Program-made: the position numbers and the translations under genes
Notes under the pieces: model-generated
What the model was told of the DNA's origin: nothing
The model's database searches: none
Seen by the model: the letters and a program-made list of their open reading frames with translations, nothing else
In this document: positions 1 through 10,496 of the stretch, in pieces
Layout of the letters: the number at the start of each line of letters is the position of its first letter
How positions within the stretch are numbered: position 1 is the first letter of the stretch
Source of the DNA: Brevipalpus yothersi
Taxonomy: Eukaryota > Arthropoda > Arachnida > Trombidiformes > Tenuipalpidae
Direction: 5' to 3'
Assembly: GCA_003956705.1 (NCBI GenBank)
Contig: QZCP01000679.1
Location: 152,348-216,347, forward strand
DNA: 64,000 nucleotides

Positions 1-3000
1 GTGGCTTTCCATCGAAATCGGTCAAAGAAAACTTTCCATTCCTCAGATCATCGATAGAGTCAACAAGATTCATTATTGCACTATAAAGAGGATCGACGAA
101 TGTTTGGATGGAAGTGACGCAATCTTTGGCCCGTTTGATGAAAACTTCTGCTTGATCTTTGGAAGTGAATTCATGATTTGAGAGGTGATTCAAATTCATT
201 CCAAGTTCATAAAAAAATTCAAGTAGTTTCCTATGACATAGGTAGTATTGGCTGATTGGTCCGCTTAATTTGTTCTCTGATCCAAGGCTACGCTCTTCCA
301 GCTTGGTCAATATCCTCACCGGTTGCCGAATTTCCATCAATAGAGAATCGTGTTTACCAATGGTTTCCTTGAGAGCAGTGATCTGAATAGAGAACAATTT
401 AATGATGAAGATAGTTTCAACATTACGAACGAATTTATATGAGCCTACCTTTTCCTTCAAACAAGTCCAGGGATTATCCTCATCAGTGCTTCCACTCATA
501 GGAATATCTTCAGAATTGCTTCCAACTTGGCTAAAGTTTGAATCATCCATGTCAATTAGATTGTTCCTGTCAATGAGTTCACTCAAGTCAGAAGATTCGA
601 GCATCTTCAATCGAGCGTCAATCTCTGGCAGAAGTCGATGCAAATTTTGCTGATTGCTTGCCCATTCTCCACGAGTTTCGATGGCCCTAATCTTTAGCAT
701 GATTTCAGCATTTTCCTTTTCAATCTGATACTTTGAAGCTAGCAATTCTTTGAAGGCATTTATTCGACCTCCACCGTAAATGGCCCCTGTGAAACCCTCC
801 TCATGTCCTGGTGTCCAGTCAATCAGAGGATCATACAGAAATGCTTCAAGAAGCGTCAAAAGTGTTTCTCGTCCTTTGCGTAAGACTTGAAGAGCATGTT
901 CACATGATATTCGGAAGGTACCTTCAACTCCGGTTAATCCAAAAGCAGACACAATGTTTGGAGTAAGTCTGCATGGAACACGCTCTGGAACGTGCAAAGT
1001 TTTTCCCTTTTCAAAACAAATGTTGTAGTCAATATGGAATACTTCCCCTGTGGATAAATCCACAAGAACGTTATCTAGATGTCGATCACCAAGTCCAATG
1101 ATATATCCAATCATACACATGACTGCATTTGATCGGATGAAGGATTGTGTCAGATGCCAGTATTCATGAGCATTGGAGGATGAACACCAGAGCTCCTTTG
1201 CAATTAGATCATTCGGAGTTTCTTTCATCAGATCTTGTAGAATTTCAACCAAAACATTTTGCGGCCATTCACTACGTTGCATTGTGTTGATCCCCTTCTT
1301 AAGTAAGAGAGCATTGAATAATTCCGATGGCTTGAGCTCATGAGCAATGGGTCTAACAGGAGAATTCCGGTTGGATTGATTGGCTGCCTGTAATTGTTGT
1401 TGCTGGAATTTATTCTGTAGCCATCGTTTATAGAAACTATAAAGAGCTGAGCATCCATCCACCCATTGAATCAGTCCAGATTTAGTGCCGAGAGGTGTGA
1501 CTGAGTAATGGCGGGCTCTGAAAAGTGACTTTCCTTGTTTATCCGGATTTTTGGCAAACATACGATTGACAACTGAGAGGAAGTGCATAATTCTCTCATC
1601 CAAATGAAGATCTTCGTGTCCTTTGAAGAGGTAAGTGTGAGTCCGTCCATCAGACCCTAGGAAAGCAATTTTCTTGGGCTTTGTCTTTGTGTGAAGGATT
1701 GTGATACTTTTATGAACTTTTTCTATTGTAACAAGGGTTCCATCACTGCTGAAATTGAATCCAGGCATTGGGATGACGGTTTTATTGAGAGCAGCTAAAG
1801 TTGGGCTTATAGAAGACATTATCATCTGAGATCGGGCAGTATTGTAATGAGGAGCTCTTTCTCGAAGCTGCTGTAAAAGTGTTTGATATATTTGCAAGCT
1901 CTTGTTGGGATTGAATGGATCACATGGTTCTTTAAGTTCTTTGATAGTTGTATCAATCAATTTAGCGAAATTATTCTGGAACCACTTTTCATGAGGCGTC
2001 TCAGGATTTTCGTTCGTTATCAATTGGGTTTGCTCAAGGATGAAAACTATTCGACGAAGAAGGACTCGATGTTTTTCGGAAATTATTATTGACTGCTCAT
2101 CCTTAGTCAAAGCTCTATTGTTGTAGACTTTTTCTATTTCTTTTTGAAGAACAGCCACTTGTTTCTTCATCTCAACCAGATGTCCCATCAAAGTTCCAAT
2201 CCAAAGCTCATCCCAAAGAATGATGATACGTCTGTGTTCATGGATGAAGGTTTTTGTTTGAGCTATCAGCTCAGGATTCTGGCTGGCAAGAGTCTCAACA
2301 AGCGAAGCGAAACAATTTTGCATTAATGAGGTGTCCTGTTTCTTATCTTCGTCAGCATCTTCCTCCTCGAAACCAAGTACACTTAGATCATCTTCAAAGT
2401 TTTTGTTCTGATTCTCGATGATTTTATTACCAAAAAGGATATCTTCGCTATTTCCAGTGAACGAACCAGCCACTGCAGGGAAAACGATCAGATAAGGTGC
2501 ATCTTGGCCGATACGACAGAGGAGCTCAGAAATACTATGTCTCACGTAGGGTTCAGGATGACCAAGTCGGGCAAAAAGTTGAAGTATTATGCTTTTCCAG
2601 GGCTTGGTAGGAGTCTTTGCCAAACCGATTTCAAGGATATCTCGAAGCTCAGGGGCATGCTTAACAATTAAACGCAAGAGCCTTAAGAGCGCAGTTATCA
2701 TGTTTTCATCACAACCTTCTTCCCGGAGGTGTAAAAATTGAAAGTAGGCCTTGGCAGCAACTTTGTAAAAGTCAAATTGATTCTTTTGATTGAGTTTCTT
2801 TTCGGGAGAACTTTTGTTATCTTCTAAATCGACTAAGCGCTTACCCCATCTGTAGCACCAAGCACCGAGTGCAAACCAAGATTTTGACATTTGAGGACAA
2901 TATTCAACTCCTATCTGTAGCAGTTTACTACAATTTATCTCACTAGGTTCGAAAGTTTCGGGGAGATATGGGATCTCAGTTCGATCCAAAAGTTGTTTGA

Positions 3001-6000
3001 GCGCAGCATGTTTGATGAGATCGATTTGAGTTAGATATTTTTGATCTGTCTGAGAGTATTTGACCAAATTTAGAAGAGTTTTGGACAAAATTTCTTGTGC
3101 GGGTAAATCTGGATTGGATTGGAGATCTGAAGAAATATGAGTAAGGCAAGATAGGATCGTCTCAACTGCTGCCTGAGTGTCTCCTACAGCATTGAGATGT
3201 TTGGCACCCTCGATGAAGAATCTGAAACATTCCGTTTTCTTGTCTTGAGACAGCAAATTTGTATCAGACTTCATGAACTCAGCAGATTTGAGATGAAAAT
3301 TGGAGATATCAAAATCATTTGAGTCTATTTGTACTATTCCTGAGGACCTAGCATATTCTGTCAGGAGAGACATTGAAAGTTTTAGATTTTGTTGCTTTCG
3401 GGCGGCCTTAGCTGCAGTTAATATTAGGCTTGTCAGTATGCCAGTTGAGGATGAATTGGTGACAAGTTGTGCTCGATCCAACATCTTGAGCCATTGAATG
3501 TCGTGTACCAATGATGCACAGTCAATTCGCTTAGGATCATATTGTAAATCAAAAGACCAAGGTGCCCATTTGATCGAGTTTCCAGTTTTTAACTGCAAAA
3601 TATTATGAGCTATTTTATGAAGAGATGAGAATTGCTGATTCATTTCAGACGGTGAATACAAGAGAGATGTTGTCAAAACATTCGATGTAGTCTCATAGAC
3701 ATCTCTCAAACGCTTTTGAATAGTTTTCAAGTTCTTATCTCGAGATCCAATGATCATGGATACCGTTGCGGTCAGATCGCTCTCACATTTGAAGTATATT
3801 CCGTTAACGTCCCATAGTAAGTTTCCTGAAGAATCATACTCTGGAACTCTTTTTCCATCGAGAGAATCCCAGCTCTTGAGATATGAGAGATCGGGGTCGG
3901 TTGAGAAGAAATTCTTTTTCTCAATATTTTTGGATTTGACTGTCTCATGATGCTCCAAAGAGCTTGACCATTGACCCAAACTTAATCGACATGCAAGAAT
4001 TCGAGTCTCGATGAAATCTTTTACATCTTTGAGAGAAATGTCAGAGTCTTTTGATCCCAAGACAGTGGAGCAATTTTGGTATTCGTGAAGAGCAGATTCA
4101 TACCTGCCTTGAGCCTCATCGACCGCACATTTTATCCATAAATAACGAACGCCAAGTTTTTGTTTAGCCCATGTATAAATACCAGCAATTGCGTCGCTCG
4201 CTCGCAAGTTCATTAGAGCTTGTACAACCAACGTTAAGACAAACTCAATTTCATGCAGCTGGGCTTTGTCAATCATCTCAGCCAAAATTTCTTGACCATG
4301 TCTCCATACTGATGCTGGATCACCAGACTTGAGGGCAATCATCATCAAAGATCGACGATTACGTTCCATCCATTCGATACAGGTACTCTTATTCTTCATA
4401 AAAAATACTTTTGCAGCTTTAGGAGTTGGATACAAGCGACTTGCATTACCTTCATAGGCATTGTACATCAACTTGTCTAAATTTTCCATCAGCAAAAGCA
4501 ACATTCTAGTCTGATAAAGTTCAATTTTTTGATTAGAGCGTCTACCTTTAGGAGGGGCTCTAAGTGATAGGACTCTATTGTTGATTGACGCTTCAATCCT
4601 TGTGAACGTTTCCTGAGCTTTACCGAGTGGAGTTCGAAGTTTGGTCTCGATACAATATTGGATGGCCTGCCAGCAAGACCAGAAGGTAAGAATAGACTGA
4701 TGGTAGTCAAAGATGTCTTGAACAATAGAATCTAAGATTCCAAGATCACCGATAGAGTTTTTGTGAGAGTCGATGAATCTCGAAACATCCAACTGGTTAC
4801 ATGAACAAGAGTGGCATAGCCTTTGGAGCCATTTCTCATCTGCTATACTCTGATTATCCAAAACGAATTGTAAGACAGTTCGAAAGCATGCTGGAGAGAA
4901 ATATGAGCTAGGTTCACTTTTCATGAGAACTCTTTGAACCAGTTTGAAATCGTCCGGCAACAATATTTGGCTTCGATTGTGGCATATCTTGATATTTGAG
5001 GAAGTCGTAGGAAAACAATTGAGAGGTAAACAAGCGAGAAGCGATAGGAAGGCCTCCCTGACATGATGATCAACATGTCCGATATGAACAAGACAAGCTT
5101 GGAAATATAAATAATAGAGATCTGATTCAGGTAATTTCTCGATAGATTTGAAAAAAAATATACCAATCCTGCAGCTAAGAAGGCAAAGGTCAGGATCTTT
5201 GCTGAGAGTCAAATAGGCAGCGAACCTCAACGTTCTAGTGAAATCTGGACTATGGACAAAACGAGGGAGATCCTGTTGACCACATTTCAATATATCATTG
5301 AACCACTCCAAGCACAAGAGAAGGAGCTCTTTCTTAGCTCCTCCAAGACTGAGCAGAGAGGATAGTAGTCGCAAAATTTTGGCAAAGTGTCCACTAGTTT
5401 GTGGAGTTATGGATGGAGTGAAAGTGAATCCAACGACATCACTGCTCACGCTGGTTGAAACTGGAGTCGTTTGAATAGGAGTTTGACTGTTCATTAGGCT
5501 ACTAGTAGAGATGAAATGTTTATGCTGCTTGCAATGTGAATGAAGGATGTAGACAATGCTGTATTGAACTTGACTGAAATCATCAGTGAGTTTTTTGTCC
5601 ATTGGATTTAAATAATCGGTGAAAAGCTCGAAGAGGGTAGGTTTCAGCGCCCACATACTGATAATCGAATTTTTTGCTGTAGCTATCTCAGTAAGCGAAA
5701 CAAAAGAAGATTGTATGAGAATTATGGCTTGATGCTCTGAGATATCATCTGCTATCAATGGTGAAGTAGGATCATCTTCATATTTGAGAGATAAATCATG
5801 TCCAGTCAGAACGATGTAGCTTCTCCTTATGTCATCGAGAAAACAACGATAAGCTTCTTCAAGAACTGGAACGTTCTTCAGGCTGAGAATGGTGTGATGC
5901 AATCCAATCAGAGAGGTTAAAATTTCTTTGGAAGGCATAAGACGCAATTGCTGAATATTTGAGTCAGAGCGTAGAATGTTGGTTATAAAATCAGGGGTCA

Positions 6001-7183
6001 AATTTGCACTCATAACTTTCACAAATTTGGTTAGCAGTCGAAGAAATGTGAGAATATAGGCCTCGCTGACATTGTTGTTCAGCTTCAGGACTGAGTTTAG
6101 ATAAGCAATCAGTTCGGTGTTGAATATGCTGACAGACTGAGTGTGACTTTTGGCTAATATGTCTAAGGTGAAAATAGCACACTCATTGGTGGATATCACT
6201 AAAGATTCGAACAAAGTGATTTGCATTGTGTTGTTTACCGCAACTAGAATAGTCTTCATTGCGTTGATGATGAAATCCCATGACATATTGTTATTACGAT
6301 CGGGAGAAGCCAGGTCACCCAAGCTTTGCAGAACATTGATGAACACTCGAACTAGTGAGGCCATTTTGTTCAGAGTAAAACTTGAATCAAGTAGATCTTG
6401 TGATTTTTCATTAGTTTCGATCAAACGTTTGTAGAAGACCTCAAAGTCTTCCAAAAATTGACCCAAAAGATCCAAAGTGAAATCGAAATCATTGATCCAA
6501 AAATTGCTAAAAGATGTAAACGCTCCAGCCAGATATTGAGCTACGACAGGTGGCTGAGATGAGTCTAGATGCCATCCAATCAGAATGTCAACTATGTCAC
6601 GAAAGTGTGGCTGTAAGGAAACAGGGTAATACTCAGCAGCTGCTAGAAAGACATTGTTGATGGATAATAGGAGTTCACTAGTTTGAGCTTCTTCCAGAGC
6701 TTTTTTGACTTTTTTCATCAGACCCAGCATACATTCACCGAGTCCATCTTGATTTTTTTCAAGAATTTTGACCAATGAGCTGAGAAGTACGATGCGTGTT
6801 TCATCGGGAACAGTTGAATAGTACAATTTGAATATCCAATTGAAAAGATCTTTGCAATTATAATTAAGCGTTGAGGCAAACACGGATAAACATATGATCA
6901 ACTCTTCAATTATGTCGGGAAATAGCTTGGTCGTGAGTATACGAGCGAACACACTCGTGACATCGTTTATAATTCGAGATGGCTTTTCGTTCACAATACG
7001 ATTGAATGATTGTGTTTCAAAGAATCGTGATAGATCTTTCAAATACACCGGCCATTGACGCTTCTCTCCGGAATCAAATTGCCCCAACAGTGATTGAAGA
7101 TTGGCAAATGGATTACCAGAGCCACTGGATGGACCTCTCCGGTAGCCAGACCAAGCGTGTGATGGTGGACGATGGAGGGACAT
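1..7183 (-). CDS. SMG1: SMG1 serine/threonine kinase (PIKK), 3' end beyond window
   Basis: SMG1 phosphorylates UPF1 in nonsense-mediated mRNA decay. The ATG is at 7183, with an in-frame TGA two codons upstream. One frame then runs about 2,394 codons to the window edge, so the FATC end is missing. The N-terminal part is helical-repeat-like, as in the HEAT/FAT regions of the family. The PI3K-type kinase domain follows: the catalytic loop GLGDRHLDNVLVD lies near residue 2030, and HIDYNICFEKGK follows about 15 residues later in the metal-binding position. The block RVPCRLTPNI...GVEGTFRISCEHAL and RGRETLLTLLEAFLYDP are diagnostic of SMG1 rather than mTOR, ATM or ATR. The N-terminus is about 300 residues shorter than in human SMG1. 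The only clear intron candidate is at 383..448 (66 nt, GTAGGC to TTCAG, phase 0). It is stop-free and a multiple of three, so retention would add 22 residues. Nearly intronless over 7 kb. Identity is very secure; the start is probable. Confidence 0.97.
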   Translation of the reverse strand, partial: MSLHRPPSHAWSGYRRGPSSGSGNPFANLQSLLGQFDSGEKRQWPVYLKDLSRFFETQSFNRIVNEKPSRIINDVTSVFARILTTKLFPDIIEELIICLSVFASTLNYNCKDLFNWIFKLYYSTVPDETRIVLLSSLVKILEKNQDGLGECMLGLMKKVKKALEEAQTSELLLSINNVFLAAAEYYPVSLQPHFRDIVDILIGWHLDSSQPPVVAQYLAGAFTSFSNFWINDFDFTLDLLGQFLEDFEVFYKRLIETNEKSQDLLDSSFTLNKMASLVRVFINVLQSLGDLASPDRNNNMSWDFIINAMKTILVAVNNTMQITLFESLVISTNECAIFTLDILAKSHTQSVSIFNTELIAYLNSVLKLNNNVSEAYILTFLRLLTKFVKVMSANLTPDFITNILRSDSNIQQLRLMPSKEILTSLIGLHHTILSLKNVPVLEEAYRCFLDDIRRSYIVLTGHDLSLKYEDDPTSPLIADDISEHQAIILIQSSFVSLTEIATAKNSIISMWALKPTLFELFTDYLNPMDKKLTDDFSQVQYSIVYILHSHCKQHKHFISTSSLMNSQTPIQTTPVSTSVSSDVVGFTFTPSITPQTSGHFAKILRLLSSLLSLGGAKKELLLLCLEWFNDILKCGQQDLPRFVHSPDFTRTLRFAAYLTLSKDPDLCLLSCRIGIFFFKSIEKLPESDLYYLYFQACLVHIGHVDHHVREAFLSLLACLPLNCFPTTSSNIKICHNRSQILLPDDFKLVQRVLMKSEPSSYFSPACFRTVLQFVLDNQSIADEKWLQRLCHSCSCNQLDVSRFIDSHKNSIGDLGILDSIVQDIFDYHQSILTFWSCWQAIQYCIETKLRTPLGKAQETFTRIEASINNRVLSLRAPPKGRRSNQKIELYQTRMLLLLMENLDKLMYNAYEGNASRLYPTPKAAKVFFMKNKSTCIEWMERNRRSLMMIALKSGDPASVWRHGQEILAEMIDKAQLHEIEFVLTLVVQALMNLRASDAIAGIYTWAKQKLGVRYLWIKCAVDEAQGRYESALHEYQNCSTVLGSKDSDISLKDVKDFIETRILACRLSLGQWSSSLEHHETVKSKNIEKKNFFSTDPDLSYLKSWDSLDGKRVPEYDSSGNLLWDVNGIYFKCESDLTATVSMIIGSRDKNLKTIQKRLRDVYETTSNVLTTSLLYSPSEMNQQFSSLHKIAHNILQLKTGNSIKWAPWSFDLQYDPKRIDCASLVHDIQWLKMLDRAQLVTNSSSTGILTSLILTAAKAARKQQNLKLSMSLLTEYARSSGIVQIDSNDFDISNFHLKSAEFMKSDTNLLSQDKKTECFRFFIEGAKHLNAVGDTQAAVETILSCLTHISSDLQSNPDLPAQEILSKTLLNLVKYSQTDQKYLTQIDLIKHAALKQLLDRTEIPYLPETFEPSEINCSKLLQIGVEYCPQMSKSWFALGAWCYRWGKRLVDLEDNKSSPEKKLNQKNQFDFYKVAAKAYFQFLHLREEGCDENMITALLRLLRLIVKHAPELRDILEIGLAKTPTKPWKSIILQLFARLGHPEPYVRHSISELLCRIGQDAPYLIVFPAVAGSFTGNSEDILFGNKIIENQNKNFEDDLSVLGFEEEDADEDKKQDTSLMQNCFASLVETLASQNPELIAQTKTFIHEHRRIIILWDELWIGTLMGHLVEMKKQVAVLQKEIEKVYNNRALTKDEQSIIISEKHRVLLRRIVFILEQTQLITNENPETPHEKWFQNNFAKLIDTTIKELKEPCDPFNPNKSLQIYQTLLQQLRERAPHYNTARSQMIMSSISPTLAALNKTVIPMPGFNFSSDGTLVTIEKVHKSITILHTKTKPKKIAFLGSDGRTHTYLFKGHEDLHLDERIMHFLSVVNRMFAKNPDKQGKSLFRARHYSVTPLGTKSGLIQWVDGCSALYSFYKRWLQNKFQQQQLQAANQSNRNSPVRPIAHELKPSELFNALLLKKGINTMQRSEWPQNVLVEILQDLMKETPNDLIAKELWCSSSNAHEYWHLTQSFIRSNAVMCMIGYIIGLGDRHLDNVLVDLSTGEVFHIDYNICFEKGKTLHVPERVPCRLTPNIVSAFGLTGVEGTFRISCEHALQVLRKGRETLLTLLEAFLYDPLIDWTPGHEEGFTGAIYGGGRINAFKELLASKYQIEKENAEIMLKIRAIETRGEWASNQQNLHRLLPEIDARLKMLESSDLSELIDRNNLIDMDDSNFSQVGSNSEDIPMSGSTDEDNPWTCLKEKVGSYKFVRNVETIFIIKLFSIQITALKETIGKHDSLLMEIRQPVRILTKLEERSLGSENKLSGPISQYYLCHRKLLEFFYELGMNLNHLSNHEFTSKDQAEVFIKRAKDCVTSIQTFVDPLYSAIMNLVDSIDDLRNGKFSLTDFDGKP

Positions 7184-8297
7184 CAATCAAACGATAATTT
7201 TGGCCAAACATACACACACATGGAGAGAAATGAATAGAACCCAAAACATACACACAAATCATGAGAAGAAGGAAACGAGAAAGAAAAACAAGACACGTTG
7301 TCCAAACGGGACACGACTAGTTAACTGTCCTCAAGTTAACATTATTCAATTGATACCATGATTTGTTAATCACAATCTATACTCCAATTAATTTTCATTT
7401 AGTCCGTGAGAATATATATATTAAATCGATATAAAGTTTATCAACATGACACTGTTTACACTTTCAACTGTATTGAAAATCAAACACACACAACATCAAC
7501 ATCACAACACTTGAGACTGCTTTTTTTGGCGCGAGCGCGCTTTAAGTTTGAATCTTTTTTTCCAACCAAGAAACGGAAATAATCTTGAATTATAAATTTT
7601 TGCTCCTTTCAGGTTGTGAATTCTTTTTTTCGGTTGGATTCGATTCTATCTCATTTCATCAAATAAATTTTAGCGATTTGAGCTCCCATAAGATGAACCA
7701 TAGATTGAAGGTTTGGGCAAATGGGCAGCTTCTGCGATGATTCTTCAGCCATGTTTATAGATCGCAGCAAATTCATCTCCTTTGGCCCGCTCGTTTTATC
7801 ATAGAAACTAAGCCTCACTCCTCACTCCTCACTTTTGTCCAACTTCACTGAATATGAGAAGAATAGTGTGAGCAAAACGTTTATATTAATTTTTCATGAT
7901 TAAACAAGTTGGTCTAGAGACATACATTATGCTGTGGCCTGTATTACTTGTGCATATGTATGAAGAATCGGACCGGAAGTTGTCCATATCTTCATGTCTA
8001 GTGGATTTTGATCAATGATCTTATTTCGCATTCGTGAAACCTAAATTTCTACATTTTTTGATAAAATAGTCTAATAAGGTTCAAAATACTCAACAAAAAT
8101 GTTCGTTTTTTGTTTTATTCATTGAAGATGAAAACGAAAATCTTCCAGTGGTGTGAGATATCTGAGTATATTTGATTAATTGAGTGTAAGTGTTTGATTA
8201 GTTCATGGTAAATTATGAAATTTTCTTTAACTATGATAAAGATTGCATCCAAATTGAGGTATTCATTGAGAATTCGAATTCTTGATAGAAAAGTATT
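7184..8297. other. Intergenic: SMG1 5' flank and 3' flank of secreted gene
   Basis: No supported coding exon. The SMG1-proximal part holds CACA-rich sequence and one sharp GC-rich patch near 7525-7542. The rest is AT-rich with no long open frame. Confidence 0.6.
7525..7532. promoter_or_regulatory. E2F-like site in SMG1 upstream region
   Basis: TTTGGCGC matches the E2F/DP consensus TTTSSCGC. It starts a GCGCGAGCGCGC patch in otherwise AT-rich DNA, about 345 bp upstream of the SMG1 ATG. The match is seen; its use is inferred. Confidence 0.3.
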
Positions 8298-8675
8298 CTA
8301 GTCCAGATAGATTTTTTGTAACTTTTCCCGTACCAATTCATTGTCGCAGGTTAAACGATTGTGTCCACACTTGTTGGTCGATGAAGCACTAGCAACGAGT
8401 GCAGCGAAAATTTGAATATGCTCAGGATACATTTTATGCTTACAGTGAGGCACATTATCTTCAAGACAATCGAAAAGAACTGATAACACTGTCTTATCGA
8501 TTTGTCTAACAGGCTCAGCAGCATACACTAAAGGATAAACAGCAGAGGAATTGTCGATCCTTAGAGGGTCTGTTCCGTTCAGCTCAATTGAATGAACAAT
8601 CGAGAAGGTCAGAACAAAAGCAATTATTAACAATTTCATTCTCATTGAAAGAAGAAAAGAATCACTTAATATCAT
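8298..8675 (-). CDS. Small secreted four-cysteine protein, unrecognised
   Basis: A single-exon ORF of about 115-125 residues. Three in-frame ATGs are possible: 8675, 8645 and 8639. The later two place a classical signal peptide (MKLLIIAFVLTFSIVHS, cleavage likely after VHS) at the very N-terminus and are the more plausible starts; the outermost is given here. The mature part has four cysteines in the order C-x7-C-x24-C-x6-C and ends in a charged helix-like segment (NELVREKLQKIYLD). The arrangement of two cysteine pairs around a helical region faintly recalls arthropod chemosensory proteins (OS-D family, C-x6-C-x18-C-x2-C), but the spacing differs and I do not assign it. It lies between SMG1 and the transporter array on the same strand. 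The gene is probable; the function is unknown. Confidence 0.6.
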   Translation of the reverse strand: MILSDSFLLSMRMKLLIIAFVLTFSIVHSIELNGTDPLRIDNSSAVYPLVYAAEPVRQIDKTVLSVLFDCLEDNVPHCKHKMYPEHIQIFAALVASASSTNKCGHNRLTCDNELVREKLQKIYLD

Positions 8676-8987
8676 CAAATGTGAAATTTTATTGTGTCAG
8701 ACGATGAATGAATATATGAACAAAAAAATTGTCCCATCTTTGCACCAATAAATCTACTCCTAGGCTGATGAACTAGGAAGGATGAGTAATTGTAAGTTGA
8801 AAGAACTATTAAGCTTTATATTTTTTCCGCTTCCGGTTAGAGAAACGACCAGGAAGCAACGATTATCATGATACTGAACTGAAGCTTGCAAAATACTGTT
8901 GCATCAAAAAGCTCAAAGCATTCTCTGACAGAGGAAATTCATAAATTAAAATGATGACAGAGTTTAGGTTTTGTTGAAATGAATCAT

Positions 8988-10496
8988 TTATTCAATAAGA
9001 AATGAAAACCAACGTCTTAGTGAGTGATCATGAGCAAGAGTAGGAAGAAATTTTCGAAAACTGGTGAGAAGAACAGCGGTGGTTACGAGTAAGGCACCGA
9101 TCACAGTCCAAGTGTCAGGAATAACCTTAAAAAAGCATATTTGAAAGACGAATGCCAAAACAAGATCACATGATGATTCCATCATGGCCACAATACTAGC
9201 CTCTTCTAGCTGTAGAGCCTTTGTGAACATCATTTGTCCATAGTAGCTAAAAATTCCCACAGTCATCAGGAGCCATGGAATGGTAGCTGAATCTGGAATA
9301 TGAAATCCATCCAGAAAATAGGTGATAATAGACATCTCGATGGCTGCTATCCAGCCTGTATTCCACATTATCACTGATTGGTGGACATTTTTTAGTTTTC
9401 GCAATGAAATTATAGTTAATGAATTTGAAAGTGCAGAGCCCAATCCACAGGCGAGTCCTACTAATTGTGTTATCACGTTGATGCTCTTCGTGTCTTCAGA
9501 TGAATTGAATTGAGAGCCGAAAATTACGTCAAGTTTCGCTGTGAAACCGATTCCAACCAGCGTTGTGGCCAAGGCAATGGAGTGAAAAATTCCACAGGGC
9601 TCTTTGAGAAATAATCGGGCAAATACGCAAGCAAATACGGGAACACTCAGTGTAATGACGATAGCCTACATGATGATGATAGAACGAGTAAGAAAGAAAG
9701 AAACAGAGAAAAAGAGAGAAGAAAAATTGATATTAATTATCTCATAAAATTCATGGCTAACTAGTTTTTCTTTCAATATCTCATTTTTGAGACATTCTCA
9801 ATAGAAAGCATATCAATCATTGTCAAAATAATCGGAAGAACTCCTACGCTATTCTATTGGCTTTATAATGGTATGTTCATGTGTAGGATTTTGGAATCAT
9901 CACACACAATCAGGAGCCAAAAAAGAAAAATATTTTTCTTCAATTGTAAATAAAATCAATTGTTATCACAATTCACACACAAAATTCAATCTATTCAAAA
10001 AATTCAAACTCACGTTTGCAAGAGGTAAAAGTCGAACGGTCACGTAGCGAAGATACATTGCCGTCGCTCCGGTTATCGCTCGAAACACTATCCATTTTCG
10101 ACTTTCTGGTGGGCCAAAAATTGTATGCATTTTGGTACCTCGAAGTGATGGTGTGGACAGAAGAACGGTACCAGCATATCTCATCAGTGCAAGTAGAGCT
10201 GGATTAACTCCAACCAAATGTTTAACAATCGATGCATTGAGACTGAAAAATAGAGCAGCCAAAGCGGTGAAAGCTATTCCTCGAAATGAAAACCAAATTG
10301 ATATTACACTTGATAGAGAATCTTTTCGAATGATAATCGATGCACGACGACTATGAATCGATTCTTTACGTTTAACATCATCGCCTATCATCACCACACT
10401 TTCGTCCACTGAATGTGGCTCAATATTTGGTATTGTTTCACAAATCACAACATGATGACCCTCCTTGGGCTTTAAACTTTTACTATCTTCGGTCAT
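8988..10496 (-). CDS. SLC35G1-like EamA/DMT transporter, array copy 1
   Basis: Two exons, 10496..10014 and 9665..8988, with a 348-nt phase-0 intron after LLPLAN. They encode 386 residues. The protein has a hydrophilic cytosolic N-tail of about 85 residues and then about ten hydrophobic segments in two EamA halves. Family landmarks are FGPPESRKWIVFRAITGAT and LLPLAN in the first half and LFLKEPCG, TAKLDVIFG and MMFTKALQLEEAS in the second. It resembles SLC35G1 (POST/TMEM20), a multi-pass protein reported to interact with STIM1. The substrate of this copy cannot be read from sequence. The tail carries SRRASIIIRKDS, a basophilic-kinase type motif, and VVICETIP. A TTTATT on the plus strand makes an AATAAA that overlaps the stop codon. 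It is the 3'-most member of six tandem copies. Confidence 0.93.
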
